Source: Zelonia costaricensis (taxonomy: Eukaryota; Euglenozoa; Kinetoplastea; Trypanosomatida; Trypanosomatidae). Taken from it: a stretch of 64,000 nucleotides of DNA. The DNA lies in NCBI GenBank assembly GCA_030849075.1, contig JASAOO010003459.1:1-64000 (forward strand), given 5' to 3'. Positions within the stretch are counted from its first letter, which is position 1. Each line of letters opens with the position of its first letter. The translations under genes were made by a program, and so were the position numbers. Below are positions 51,801-58,500 of this stretch, piece after piece. The notes below the pieces were generated by a model. It was not told the DNA's origin, did no database searches, and worked only from the letters and a program-made list of their open reading frames with translations.

Positions 51801-52744
51801 GCGGGTAGCGGCGCGGCGGCTGTGGCCTCGCTCGATGTGTGTGTGCAGTACGCCTCTGGCACGCGCAGGCCTGCGCCACGAACAGTGTCGACCTCGTCCA
51901 GGTGATCTTCATCGCCATCGTGCCCGCCGATCCACCGCGGCATGCGCGGCGCCGTCCCGATACGGCGGCCCCCGCACGCGGCACGTGCCACGCAGCTCAG
52001 CAGCAGCGCCGCCAGCTCCGTGTCTCCGACCCACTCGCACCGCGCTACCAGCTCGAGCACCGTCGTGGTGGCCATTCGGAAAGCGCACGGTGCAGAGGGT
52101 GCCGCCAACACACCAGTGCCCGCGAGCAGGACGGCCGCGGCTACCTCGGCGACAGTGCACAGACGGCGCGCACACTCGTGCAGTTCCTTCAGCCAAGGCT
52201 GCCGCTGCATGACCTGAGCCGCGGCAACGGGGCTGAGGTGCAGCATGTGCCGCTCCGCGCCGTCGAAGGAGGGGGAGGTGAAGGACGCCACCGGAGTGGC
52301 GGCCGTGGCAAGCGTGAGGCGACAGGTCCGCTGCTGCACGGTCGGCTGCTGGAAGAAGGCGTGTACGGCTGCGTCGTGGAGGGACGCTGTAGCGCGATCG
52401 CGGTTGCCGCTGCCGCTGCCACCTTGCGCGTCGGCCGCCAGCGGCTCCGTGACAACGACGAAGAACGCTGTTGGGTAGGCGATGTATAGAAGCTGAAGGA
52501 GGTCCACGTCGATGCGCGGTGTGCTGCGCGGCGTCGCGGGCACGCCAGAGAGCGCACCGGCGGCGGCCGTAGCACTGCCTTGGTAGGGCGGCGTCAGTAC
52601 CACCACGGCCGGCTCTGCGTGGGAGGGAGAGTGCGAGGGGGATGCGTGGGCAGGGATGAGAGACGGATGGGCTACGGTGGCAGAGCCGGGCTCCGACGGC
52701 GGCGGTGGTGCCGCTGGCGCGTATGCGCAGTACACGCCGTGCAT
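36869..52744 (-). CDS. Giant protein (5291 aa) with repeated fibronectin type III-like modules
   Basis: A single uninterrupted frame of 15.9 kb. The N-terminal ~1050 residues are of unknown type and hold mixed helical segments (e.g. YTLHVTLSALAVVLEAQVER). An acidic and Pro/Ser/Thr-rich disordered stretch runs to ~1750. From ~1795 to the end FN3-like modules recur, best seen by the closing 'GL-x-P-x-T-x-Y-x-(V/L)-x-(V/L)' strand. Examples are GLREGCVYLLQL (~1880), DLQPTAEYVAYIACARN (~2310), LAPATPYVVVVRGTGFG (~2855), GLLPEALYRVQVTGL (~3710), GLQPSTLYEIQIN (~4090), GLAPATLYRLRLTDV (~4635) and the last, GLSPHTSYTVRVVPHNAYGE (~5265), which is the clearest. Upstream strands include VEWRAAEV and LTVHWAP. 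No signal peptide or membrane anchor is visible at MHGVYCAYAP, so it is probably intracellular. The start at 52744 sits 26 bases from a candidate acceptor. Confidence 0.8.
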   Translation of the reverse strand: MHGVYCAYAPAAPPPPSEPGSATVAHPSLIPAHASPSHSPSHAEPAVVVLTPPYQGSATAAAGALSGVPATPRSTPRIDVDLLQLLYIAYPTAFFVVVTEPLAADAQGGSGSGNRDRATASLHDAAVHAFFQQPTVQQRTCRLTLATAATPVASFTSPSFDGAERHMLHLSPVAAAQVMQRQPWLKELHECARRLCTVAEVAAAVLLAGTGVLAAPSAPCAFRMATTTVLELVARCEWVGDTELAALLLSCVARAACGGRRIGTAPRMPRWIGGHDGDEDHLDEVDTVRGAGLRVPEAYCTHTSSEATAAAPLPATATTTNTVGVLPPALTAPGASVNVMGGCVGVALNHSTSRAGSSGADDRRSATGLRSSAARGTAADASASTEMHLLVCTALTGGDGDPAGQAAAAVTAGDVVTSLLRRLQRKARLQRGRRRDSDEADVAYTVHLSLNGHDALSSRSDAIHVGQATGGLASGSLEDALALASLESPLPARTASPAVGGVDRGSDGGAGEGLMACVLAQVRATLRQLHDAAHVARLAGAVAGAAVGHQQEPPREPHRATARRPATIISAAVVLCVDDHCLGHWAERGYPPFTTLQASPPVAPLSPLLHDTPLYLCLLPSPPDRSGGATAAAVQRRLCQTPWIMDGLRTAYILCTRTHGAVFVHEGGDAAAPPRPLDEARAYAAARPRTGALARHLANRLHGWAAAVFRNVHVCVFSELQHRDGGRQGRHRRQRGGSAAASDAAVAQHLDVPQCSLCAPGPSAQRCAPDVHVRLWRCAAATCLSARTPTAPFLMYEVLAAAATRSHGRAPPPQQQQQAWAEELVSQHVFAFARCAPPVNLRSGAPTWWAASAVARVQPRISLFKPGPLLQWYSRQYTLHVTLSALAVVLEAQVERVKSLFFVLAANEGGRLAKQGMGSAEAREALAEAVLDALRRVTVTLARLQRHDTAVVATLAHLLPFESVDERLPTASTTTAGGQAPAPASRVLPAAVRSVVDEVGVAWHRLQHERQQQSHVLGEPIAPSAADTAAAVEQLLQLLFLKARVHHVHATCAAVVEGSDDDDEDSEHECEAAPRYAAREEGAPPMQAPEQPVVVTRNGAEPQAADSGATEPGLQNVQQSPSDTTASRLDVVSAAAETDSPEGAAVLLPEDGSCEDVVVDVELPPLPLPPPPPQRITVAEPLSSLAPPADAAADPAVESQGTAEVRLNTSARDVSEHPSLASPSEQAGTRLHTASPTASASAPAVVLPAETTLDVVRRPDQGEAEPPVYLRARPASEQQQQPHRPLSVSVGHDESGESPVFDVRLPSVEDEAGVDNPVALLGPAARASRANLDVHTAPVAVPAVRESAHPAVHLRTAAAARATAFGSGNVITAAELPLAVHVHTRFNPRTHVDVTTHDGGLASGQHRTPPEVELTGHQGRSATADTPSPPDSAVPLVEEAAMAQTPSRSLRQQSQESDTPTRPLSPPLTPDASRESSVDAAPGAHDHDAEEGSSAAPKNTTTPAPPRVDSPPAHPYNCRRTSPASVSSDAAAAACGDSPDTDTVRARARLPTPPPPPRCGTAKRDTVSVAPGSEGAAAYNTGTPGQGTPPPHPSAPPPPLDWRWSSLAPPSNTGSGTTAASAVSSVAALLATHLPRPATATALTPAPVLPSGNGLLRVARYAAGQLTMEVLDATSAAQAALPRADTPAAAREQPVAHLALLHVDMTAGSGGALRVLEVLPCVVAPTCAAAPRDTAEAAAAPHSHYTFLAPVPPSAAVAVVYLGLRRPATQWVSAADVLWLGGVAFAVERPVLESASASNVQADGLTVHWAPSATRVQVRVTELAAPPATHTHTALPTGTVGASGVEEDGRRAVQVRLRSPTVITGLREGCVYLLQLTPLPGGRRTVTLLSPTQAHPRQQQQQQQVCVQLDIIVDAAVRPRAVLAVTGLAPSIHHLQVQQLCAVPSSRVSNTSADSRSVAAAASAAPPLPHVAGRVVCPLFHYATAAFPAALLRHCALFPDDDAGGATTSTSAAVRGAQLVRLHVSIVPVLAAEAACSSGAAGTSQAARPPAHKDATVVTGGRDGDAEQPAAPSLLLQLTALEDALVLPDVSAQGGLRRYAFVVPAGVEVGAFLSLRIHLSAEKAPWTSPTPAAATAATYVPVFHDVQRDVLSALLGPFHVCTLTRLRIHTDVDADEVELMWEGTDADYAVRVCRRGGTTTCIEDVSEAGAPAARASSPAAGDRVEDPADLCNTTAAVDAHPVRSKVHRTERGVEGVYHITGSLSPEAGAAASVSSADHAPASGSDSAEAPRRTTPLYHAVLRLGDLQPTAEYVAYIACARNHVGDAVQAVWRTRPPVPSTQLCRAAFDSRTRQLHLRFLLGSRDDMRHQQQPRLYFDAVVRPLNTSVQVPAEGAVVVQRVLDCSVVPPGEPIVVELRRRAVWESCGAGDDSGGVTAAVAASLRSGAVAYCVVSELQACVVQAQSDSQLPQLELRWTSAGSGVVPGLSGAAVAAVVLNGVCRVPVTAAIAGPQQRVTLTLEHLRAATTGAPAAHEAQPAESEEATWWKGVVAVTDFEAASARVVPVTDRCRTLLLPPPPPPPRSALTLHNYEDAADIFVDVAAVYALYHDEHLHLQRVPPVVRDGDGEGNTEVARGPPTTPPSASLAAALRRRVQLALAVRGASAAVAGNATLVPVPTSLHPLDRSTAPASGSGGATQCVRVPLPAYRPYDFHLRLALHVRCDETGTSASTTAAEDAVAGSLHLLVPQPSSLRSVDLPVPPAEPILDVVVSAITARDAVVDWTPPLSLLRHLRRQPDMTVSYEVRLYPARRVAQETADVLLSEPPPLPPPPELAATVCVTQEPHACLTALAPATPYVVVVRGTGFGDYYATAGFVTAPVVADAVVARVRESLAVEAVVATPLMAGAAAVAAPAHTLRSREPTAMQPPPPRRPSRPGASPAPPRRTPALWAVLPASDVVTWRPDPATAGAPSHADITVATHYTAALVAPTRELLRQWQSAAGTATTLYHEWDGVEWPHLEVMAHTDVVLLKEEEQEDGEAARCPVAYAVASAHQSGVRHRTRVDLVGTPQLMHPRRSHGAEPPPTACTVRWGGSSEAGYDVSWCLTFDPRHVHHTHVPATAPVCAFTVPLDSLSNSAAAGSSNAVAAGPVCAAVCITSRRGWVEAAAHPRHPLRCGGGLASAGVRRVRDGGSNTVCAAWLLPPPLQLWAPSPTPVVYRTAGLATVLLPPSTGGEAGDGLDAPGDGKDSGAAVVGDGLRDLLSRRYTLVAGTRNHRATPDGDGGGAQGEGDEAVRGAVHAAARSSVTAWTAAQHRQLRLDAARDGLLVDVRTPVDGAAFEVELRCVDAVLQPHAAVWQQQLSAQLVQRHTQHFAPSVSGAAAAAQAPVVPLRWLQVVAEARRPQCIPAVCALSHLSIAALDDAGCVEVPPLAMSLSAPTTRHALPGHRRNSSRGKRAQRGRGGQHAARPSRDGDAVEAVPAPAGAAWLPLTSAAAAPDRARSDASAAPPDSPRCLERFTGTLGDGGSGDGARVDDAAAAATLAELSRLQDWTARGHPTLRVRLTWTSSDDAFVVRVAGPYSGVAEVHTGVDAAGVVAGEDGRATHEAASSASPSPALLLPRAVRAALCADDFPTVAAMPHQRTYTCRPVAGHGEGHGGGAAAAPTDALVLEPDGTVHTASAAATAHKHAAAAAVLDGGVMDTRTCHTYGVEVDGLLPEALYRVQVTGLRCGDARLRLQFLTPPSALTQLLTVGEGAAAPAAADSANGEAQGSSAESATLRGGFPSRATPSLSPRQQLRLHVRHYNPHAYGVDSSQASGVGGGGHRGEAGAHANMLAPGLRYCTRSYLELRSVTTGKRLVRCLTHTCGSASAFHPTSTSAAHEEVASDADGVPCAIAEALITVDVEDAVRVVAVHEMCALGEGGCEGLSAPPFLHAALWGPLLGRCTAAGDDGAGAVQEGHGAYVFAPLRLDSAKPLCESSESNSGADVAPLQKTCVLLCDVPRLPRLERLAVRRCALQSLQLSWRWWPGSAHCGSRSAGLEGGNARSMLLVHYASLGSTDATSPAASSSSVSTAVTAVCASPLVTLSGLQPSTLYEIQINEVPIEQVADARALAARRRSLAAADVKAEPAKEWGLHDLYAITAAKLPPSTAAAVRALAQTSSRPASLVLVQPQQQTRTGVLRGGISVGGSGSSGASRGAVTCYALTPPATYLISGAVPRPPMAQRVRRRPGTLTIALPCADATALTAHASHVHRQAGLIQLSYAAVLVLPERVCYVPAGAEQELGRWWQLSPSPAAARPTTDALCDRTTADMRRWWATRIAATLKHGWWHTLASAESSRTAAAAVAEASGVGQATPASYTSGGTAGAPLEVLHWSAELAWRVLGVSARPGATPPPLRVAPVDVRRVQDKAGGGSTGGARCWWHYAIPITEPPYDPPSSAGSRLDEAAEGPDAATPPSVSRVAYVVQVEDLLPLPPSQMPLLGAPQPASEGGGALVGSAQHLTVGQAPLSVKRLRLVRDLRVRGTVTVATDTAPTATTQAPPASAATAMSVTASLRVHWTWPTWSHHEATVQAAAPTDALPRGLSSNALSRCAARVSCAPLPALDATAEAVEAVFVRHIQDGAHAVDVAGLAPATLYRLRLTDVRLLGDGDGGGHAKPALAVRGEDVSVIALTPPAPLAAHELPVLRYRLLGSKAAAAAAAAAVGSEIRVVPRGLEVHFQLPAAQRQSQGLLSVPHAVLINLDAIDLDVCRTSEDLLAAALHERVAPHLRANTHACSTPSGASAVATAAAAAVAGGGSARPALTAEPPVVYHNACTQQRLRVTVTLRRPMQQRYAVAFFCAVRPRSGMDVAVPLSEAVQDAEAGDPMAAAAAAAGPLLSAPTVVPMRYPASVLAAYGCGAASSAAAAIGSRRPAPAASSARRLVCRPTRLHVHDRTRDRLVLRWALDLPALRLSEAERLRLLRRGAFVVTVAAAVAAGETGEAGRSTPGTAEHAPPAERLVFYRCNTAVASPPLVAPPSEAPVVHGAPAAVRALAFAPRSVRVGDYLMLSETSDEAAGASTRGDDAQAAPAAVATHPSCLTYELVLPCATYTASHAAYTVTVALSPEWAAEEAEDAKSQADHARVTASAADTSPCSSAHRSSRYRPRSEPGPTSTPRPPPPQQQPSVELTSQSILVPAVYPPLPVQRVCVVHCTDTTCTVEWRAAEVEQRRPHAYVVEWEAQQVSQGNSDGDARDGASTAASGQQWVKAGPQVPNRLTLKGLSPHTSYTVRVVPHNAYGEPCEDSCNATVTVHTL
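38653..38677 (-). repeat. GCT/GCC codon repeat, poly-Ala in the giant protein
   Basis: A GCT run on the plus strand read as GCA/GCC-type alanine codons, giving about nine Ala between two FN3-like modules of the giant protein. Confidence 0.75.
47033..47053 (-). repeat. (CAG)7 codon repeat, poly-Gln in the giant protein
   Basis: Seven CTG triplets on the plus strand encode seven Gln just after the first FN3-like module of the giant protein. Confidence 0.9.
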
Positions 52745-52770
52745 AATGGTGGAGGGGGGAGAAGGAGCTG

Positions 52771-52801
52771 CTGCGCGTGACAGGATTACCGAAGAGGAAG
52801 A
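52771..52801 (-). promoter_or_regulatory. Candidate spliced-leader acceptor of the giant gene
   Basis: A C/T-rich stretch (sense CGCTCTTCCTCTTCGG, about 52801-52786) is followed by the first AG at 52772-52771, giving a 26-base 5'UTR before the ATG at 52744. This excludes the longer frame that is open to 52939. Confidence 0.5.
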
Positions 52802-53063
52802 GCGATGTTGTGCGCTGGAGATGACGAGGCGTGCGACACGTCCGTGAGGTGCGTGCGCGGGCGTGCGTGCCTCGTTGCACCACCTCGCCACACACCACGT
52901 CACCTGATGTCGGCAAGGCGAGTTGGAAGGCGGAGTCACGAGAGTGCGAGGCCAAAGAGAAACAGAACAAATAGCAGCGAGGGGTCTAGACGTCGTGACG
53001 GGGCGATGAGTGTAAAGAGGGAAAAAGTAGAAGGACAGGATGTGTATCTATGAAGCTGTGCGG

Positions 53064-53097
<34 letters not shown>

Positions 53098-53695
53098 GTG
53101 TGCGTGCTTTCGATGAGGACGTGTGCGCAGAGGTGGCGTCGCACAACCTGACGCGTACCCAGAGGCACACACGCGCGGTACTCACGAGTAAGAAGGGGAG
53201 GGGAGGAAGACAGTGGACATGTGAAGTTGTGACAGAAGAAAAGAAAACGGTGGTCGTGCGGTTCCATGGGTGACGCCGCGGCAGAGCTGCTAGTAAGCAA
53301 CGCCGAACCCACAAGGGGCTCACACACACACACACACACTCACTCACTCACTCACATAGAGAGACGCCGCGGCCTCGCTGGTCGCCAAAGACCACGGCAC
53401 CCATGATGCCGGATACGCAACTTGATTCTATCGGGCTACAGTGCTGACACACCGACACCCACACACACACTCACACACTGGTGCCCCGGCTTAAACAACA
53501 GCAACACTAACAACTAAAGATGGCGGGAAAGGCGACTCGTGAAGGGCGTGCCGTTGCCATTTCGAAATCGGCGTTGCTCCGATGTGTGTACGTGTACGTG
53601 TGCATGTGTGGATGTGTGTGCGTGACGCTGCGTATCGCTGGTGCCATCGGTTGTCACTTTTTCTGTTGTTGTCTCGTGCGCTCCCTGAGGCGGTG

Positions 53696-53696
<1 letters not shown>

Positions 53697-53729
<33 letters not shown>
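53697..53729. repeat. (CA)16 microsatellite in 3'UTR of the EF-hand gene
   Basis: Uninterrupted CA run about 100 bases beyond the stop codon of the EF-hand gene. Confidence 0.9.
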
Positions 53730-53739
<10 letters not shown>

Positions 53740-53830
53740 CGACGGCCCACCACTCGCTGTCGTGTGCGGTGCGACTCTCTCGAAAGCCGCGACCGGAGCG
53801 CGACACCGTCGCCGCCGCTGCTGCTGCTGT

Positions 53831-54862
53831 TCACCCAACGCGCTCCGCCGAAGAGGGCTTTGGTGGCGGGCGTGTGAGCAGCGCGGCGAGCTGCGGGTAG
53901 GCGATCTTGCCGTCCTTGTCCGCAGGCGCCCCCTCCAGCAGCTGCGCCGCCTGCTCCTTGCCCAGCACACGATCAGCCGTGGCGCGCAGGTCGGTCAGCC
54001 GCACCTTGCCGCTGCGGTCCTCGTCGAACTCGGCGCAGAGGCGGCCGAGAAGAGCGAACAACTTCGCCTTTAGCGCAATCGTCGTCGCGTCCTTCTCCAC
54101 AGCGTGCCACGCCGGGCACGTGGTCAGCGCAGGAAACAGTGTCTTCATGTCATCGGCATACACCGACAGCACCTCCGCCTCGGTCAGCCCCTCCGGCACG
54201 TGCAGCTCACCCAGCTGGGCGTGCATGAACTTGAGCAGGGCATCGCGCTGATGCATCGACTGTTCGTCGTCGTGCACGACCCAGAGATCGACGCTCTCGA
54301 AGACGCGGTAGAGGGACTCGGGGATTATGGAGTGCAGCACGACGAGCAGGTTGCGTTGCACCTGCCGATGCCCCTGCGCGGCGGGCAGACAGAGCGCCAT
54401 GTAGACGAGATCGAACTGCTCCGCCGGGGCGCTGCGGTGGTTGTGCAGGATGACGTCGACGAGCGTCCAGATGCGGTCGCGCTCCATCGAGTCCAGCACG
54501 TCCGACGGCGCCGCGCCGTCCGCCGTGCCACCGCACAGCTCCAGCAGGTCCAGGCACGCACCGAGCAGCTGCTCACTTTGCTGATCGGCGTCGCGGTGGG
54601 CCTGCTCCACGATCGTGGCGTGCTTCGCCGCGTTGCGCTGCGCCACGGAGTCGGCTGCGGCGAGCGTGTTGGAGGAGCCCTGCAACCACGCGGCGAAGGG
54701 GTTCCAGATGGCGCGGCGTGGCGCGGTGAGGCTAGACGGAGAGCAGCCGCCAGAGCAGCTCGCGATGAGGGTGGAGGCGACGGACGACCTTGCCGGGAAC
54801 CGCAGCGCAGGCGGGCGGCCCTCGCCGGCCATGATGCGTCGCGTTGCGGCAGCTGCCTTCAT
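53831..54862 (-). CDS. EF-hand protein, probably mitochondrial
   Basis: A 343-aa protein. Its N-terminus (MKAAAATRRIMAGEGRPPAL, then RFPARSSVAST) is rich in Arg/Ala/Ser with little acidic charge, as in a mitochondrial presequence. The central ~220 residues are helical and unrecognised (LVDVILHNHRSAPAEQFDLV, LLVVLHSIIPESLYRVFESV). Near the C-terminus is an EF-hand pair: the first loop DEDRSGKVRLTD (about 290-301) has Asp/Asp/Ser/Gly in place and Asp instead of Glu at position 12. The second, PADKDGKIAYPQ (about 317-328), lacks the first and last acidic ligands and may not bind calcium. The start at 54862 is preferred; the second Met (MAGEGRPP) is possible. Function unknown; calcium-sensing inside the mitochondrion is inferred. 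Confidence 0.65.
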   Translation of the reverse strand: MKAAAATRRIMAGEGRPPALRFPARSSVASTLIASCSGGCSPSSLTAPRRAIWNPFAAWLQGSSNTLAAADSVAQRNAAKHATIVEQAHRDADQQSEQLLGACLDLLELCGGTADGAAPSDVLDSMERDRIWTLVDVILHNHRSAPAEQFDLVYMALCLPAAQGHRQVQRNLLVVLHSIIPESLYRVFESVDLWVVHDDEQSMHQRDALLKFMHAQLGELHVPEGLTEAEVLSVYADDMKTLFPALTTCPAWHAVEKDATTIALKAKLFALLGRLCAEFDEDRSGKVRLTDLRATADRVLGKEQAAQLLEGAPADKDGKIAYPQLAALLTRPPPKPSSAERVG

Positions 54863-55579
54863 GGCTAGAAGTTCAAGCTGCTGTGTTAACCTCTGCGCTT
54901 GGGTCTTAGCACGTTGTGCGCTGTTACTCGTCAAGGAAGGACGTACAAGAAGGTGATGTGGGGTGTTGGGGCGATGTGAGAGGAGAGACTGAAGCCGCGC
55001 AAAGAGCTTGTGTGATGTGGCGCGGTCGGCTGCCGACGACGGAGCACCTGTCGAACGGCGTCGGGGGTGTGTAGGCGCGCAAGGGCCACCGCGAGGACCA
55101 GGTGTGAACCGGTAGCCAACACATGCGTTCATCAACGCAGGCAGAGTTGAGAAGAGCAAAGAGGAGAAGACGAGAGGTGGGGGAAGAAGAGCGACACCTG
55201 TGTTTACATCAACACACCCGCATCGTCGCTGTCGTTCTGCCTGCGGCGCGATGCGAGCGGATTGTGACGCTGTCCAGCGGGCATGGGACAGAGAGGAAAG
55301 GGCAGAAGCGGATCGTCCTTGCGCGCCGAGCCGGTCGCCGGCAGCGGCCGCGTGTGCGCACGTCGCCTCACCGCCGTCAACACGCTCGGGACGAACCGCT
55401 GTTGTTTGGCTGCTGCGAGGTTGTTGACGCGCCGCCCAGTGTCTTGTCACTTGGCGTTCCCGTTTTCGTCGTGTTCGTGCAGACAGGCGTCCGAAAGAGC
55501 GAGGGTGGGGTTGAAGTGGCACTTGCGGGGGGGGGGAGGGACCAGAGGAGTGCGCCCCACCGACACGGGGGNTGCGACC
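54863..55579. other. Spacer between the 1196-aa gene and EF-hand gene
   Basis: About 717 bases with no separate gene. It contains one ambiguous base (N) at 55572, eight bases beyond the end of the 1196-aa gene, next to a G run. An open frame continuous with the EF-hand gene crosses it but is UTR-like. Confidence 0.55.
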
Positions 55580-58500
55580 TCAAGCGCGACTTCGCGTGAC
55601 AAGTGACGGGTAGTGGACGGGTGGCAGCATGCTGCCGTACACGCGGTGGCGGCGTGGCGAGAGCTGCGCCGTAGGCTGCGGCTGCGGCTGTCCTGCCGTG
55701 GAGGGGGACGGCGCAGGTGGCGACCCCGCATCGGCATCGGCGTGGGCGTCTGTCGGCGGGGACCGCACGGCCAGCTGCGAGCGTACCAGCACGTACGCTG
55801 GCGACGAAGACGGCGAGGCCACCAGAGCCTGCTCCTGTGCTGCCGAGTGCGATAGCTGTGTGATCCACTCCAGCGAGTAGGGCGGGTGGCATTGACAGCA
55901 GACGGGCTGATGGTGCTGCTGCTGAGGCGGCGGTGGCGGTGGCGGTGGCGGTGGCGGTGGCGGCACGGCTACTGCGGGCGGGGGCACTGCAGCAAGAGCT
56001 GCAGGCTGAGCGACAGCCACTGGTGTGTCGGTCTTGCTCGATGCTGCTTGGCATGCCTGGCAGGCAACGCACGCATCTCGCGCCTCCGGCGGTGCCGCTC
56101 GAGCCGACTTGGGTTTCTTCTCCGCTGCCGCGTCCCGCATCACGGCCTCGTGATCGCGCGCCTGTGCTGCCTTCAGACGGTGCCGCACGCGGCTCTCGCC
56201 CGGCTTGGAGCGGCTTTGGCTGCGGAGTCGCGATGAGCCGCGGGACGCTGCTCTGTGGCCCGCTGGGGCCCTTCCAGCCTCCCGGTAAGTCGCTCTGCTG
56301 TCGCCATCAGAGTCGCCCTCCACGTCCCCGTCATCGTCACAGCGCACGGAGCGTCGGCTGGTGGCACGGCGTTGATGGTGACGGTGCTTGTCGCGGTACC
56401 GGCGCAGGTGCCGCTGGAGCAGCTCCACGCCGTCCGCGAGGGTCTTGTTGTCGGCAAGCAGCTGCCGCCGCTCCTGCTCCGCGTCTGCCCACTTCGCCGC
56501 GAAGGTGGCCTGCAGCTGCAGCGCAGTGCTGAGGCCGGCTTCGAACTGCGTCGCTGCGGCAGGAGGGGCGCCTTCGATCGGAGCCGGCGGCGCAGGTGCT
56601 GGGGCGGCGACCACCGGTTCCACTGCCTTCCCGGCGGCACTCGCCGCGCACGCCTGTAGGCACGCCTCAAGCTCCGCAATGCGCCGCTGCAGCGCCGTGT
56701 TGACGCGCATGAGCCCCACGTAGCCCTTCACCTCCGACGACAGCGCGGCTGCATCGCCAGTGAGGGCGTCCTTGTTGTGCACGGCAGTGCCTCTGCCGGC
56801 AGCAGCAGCGAGTACGGTGCTCTGCCGCTGCTGCTGCTGGGGTGCCGTGGTGCCGGCGCTCTCGGCTGCATCGCAGCTGGCCGGCACGCCGGGGAAGGGG
56901 GAGGACGTGAAGGAGAAGGGAAGCGAGGGTCGGGGCAGCGCCGCAGCACCCAGAGTCCCCGCGGACGCCGCCTCCTGCACCCCGAGCCGCTCCCGCATGA
57001 GCTTCACATCCTCGCGCATGTACTGCGACTCCATCCTTTCGCGTTCCAGTGCCTCCTGCAGCTCCTCCACGGTGTGCCCTGCCTTGGCCCGCTCCAGTCG
57101 CTCACGCTGCAGCTGCAGTGAGCTCTCCTTCTCTCGTCCATGCACCTGTGCCAGCTCGGCCCCCACCTCGCCCAGGCGCTGCTTCAGCTGGTCCACCTGC
57201 CCACGCAGCACCTCCACGGTGGTCTCCTGCTCGGTAGAGCGGCGCAGCTGGCGTGCAAGGTGCTCGCGGTCCTCCTGGGCCCGCACCAGCTCACTCTGCG
57301 CTGTGCGGAGCTGCGTCTGAAGTGCCTGCACCTCCTCATGGTGCAGTCTAGCATCTTCTTGGCGCTGCTGCCGCAGCTGATCTTCGTGGAAGGCGGCGTT
57401 CTCCTGCGCCCTGTCCAGCCGCCGCTGCAGCCGCTGCGTCTCTTCCACGTGCATCTGCAGCTGCTCCTGGTGCTGCCGGCGCAGTGCGGCGAGGTCGGCC
57501 GTGTGCTTCGCCTCCTGCACCACCGCATCCTCAGACCGAGCCGCCGGCGCGGCGGCCTCACCCGCGCTCGACCTCAGCAGCGCCTCGCCAGTGCGGCGGG
57601 TGCTGCTGTCGGTGCCCGTCACGAGCTGGCGCTGCAGCTGCGAGATGCGCTGGTGCAGCAGCTCGGTCTGGTCTTCTGCGGCCTGCCACTTGTTCCGGTA
57701 GAGCCGCAGCTGCTCACGCAGGGCGTCCTCCTGTGCGTGCAGCCGATCCGCCGCCCCCGCCCCCGCCCCACCCGCCGCGGGGCCGCCGGCGTGCTCGTAG
57801 AGCAGCTCCGCCGTGGTCAGGCGCCGCTGCAGGTCGTCCTTCTCTTTGGCGAGGGCATCGTACTTCGTCCGCCATTCACTGAGCTCGGCGGACAGGGAAG
57901 CGTGTTGTTCCTCCTGTGCCGTCAGCCGCGCCTGCAGGGCATCGCGCTCCTTCTTCGCCTCTGCCAGCGCCGACTGCTCCTGCCGCTGCTCCGCCTCGTG
58001 GGCATTCTTCGCGTGCTGCAGCGCGCCAAGTTCCATCTGAAGCTCGTTCAGCGACGTGTCGCGGCGGGCGAGGTTGGCGCGCAGGTCGCGGATCAGCTCC
58101 TGCTGCTCCGCATCGGCCCGCCGTGACGACGCGATGCTGGTGCTGCGCCTGTTGCCGCCACCGCGCACGGAGCTGGCGGTCGCGGCGAAGAGTGCGAGCG
58201 ACCCTCTGGCGGAGACGTGTGGGGGCCGCGGCGTGGACAGGGCTGAGCCGGACGACGGCGGCTTATCGGCAAGGGACGTCTTTCGTGCGCGGGGACTCTG
58301 CTGCACATCCTGCTGCTTCGGGCTGTGCTGCCCCACCTCGCCCCCCTCCTCCGCCGGTGTGCCGTGACCAGAACGCAGCGGGAGCGCAGCTGTGGGTTCC
58401 TCTGCTCCGCCTCCGCCCACCACAGCCCCCTCTGCCCACAGACTTGAGGAGCCGTAGTGCCGCCGGTGCTCCGCCACGGCCTCGGCCCGCTCTCCGCCGC

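Larger units (their letters stand above)
52745..53830. other. 1.1-kb spacer upstream of the giant gene
   Basis: No supported gene. It contains GT repeats at 53066-53102, CA and CACT repeats at 53321-53355, and a CA run at 53697-53729. It holds the 3'UTR of the EF-hand gene and the short 5' leader of the giant gene. Confidence 0.6.

Noticed and set aside
52745..52939. Upstream extension of the giant protein to 52939
   Set aside because: A pyrimidine tract and AG lie between 52801 and 52771, so the extension would be removed by trans-splicing.
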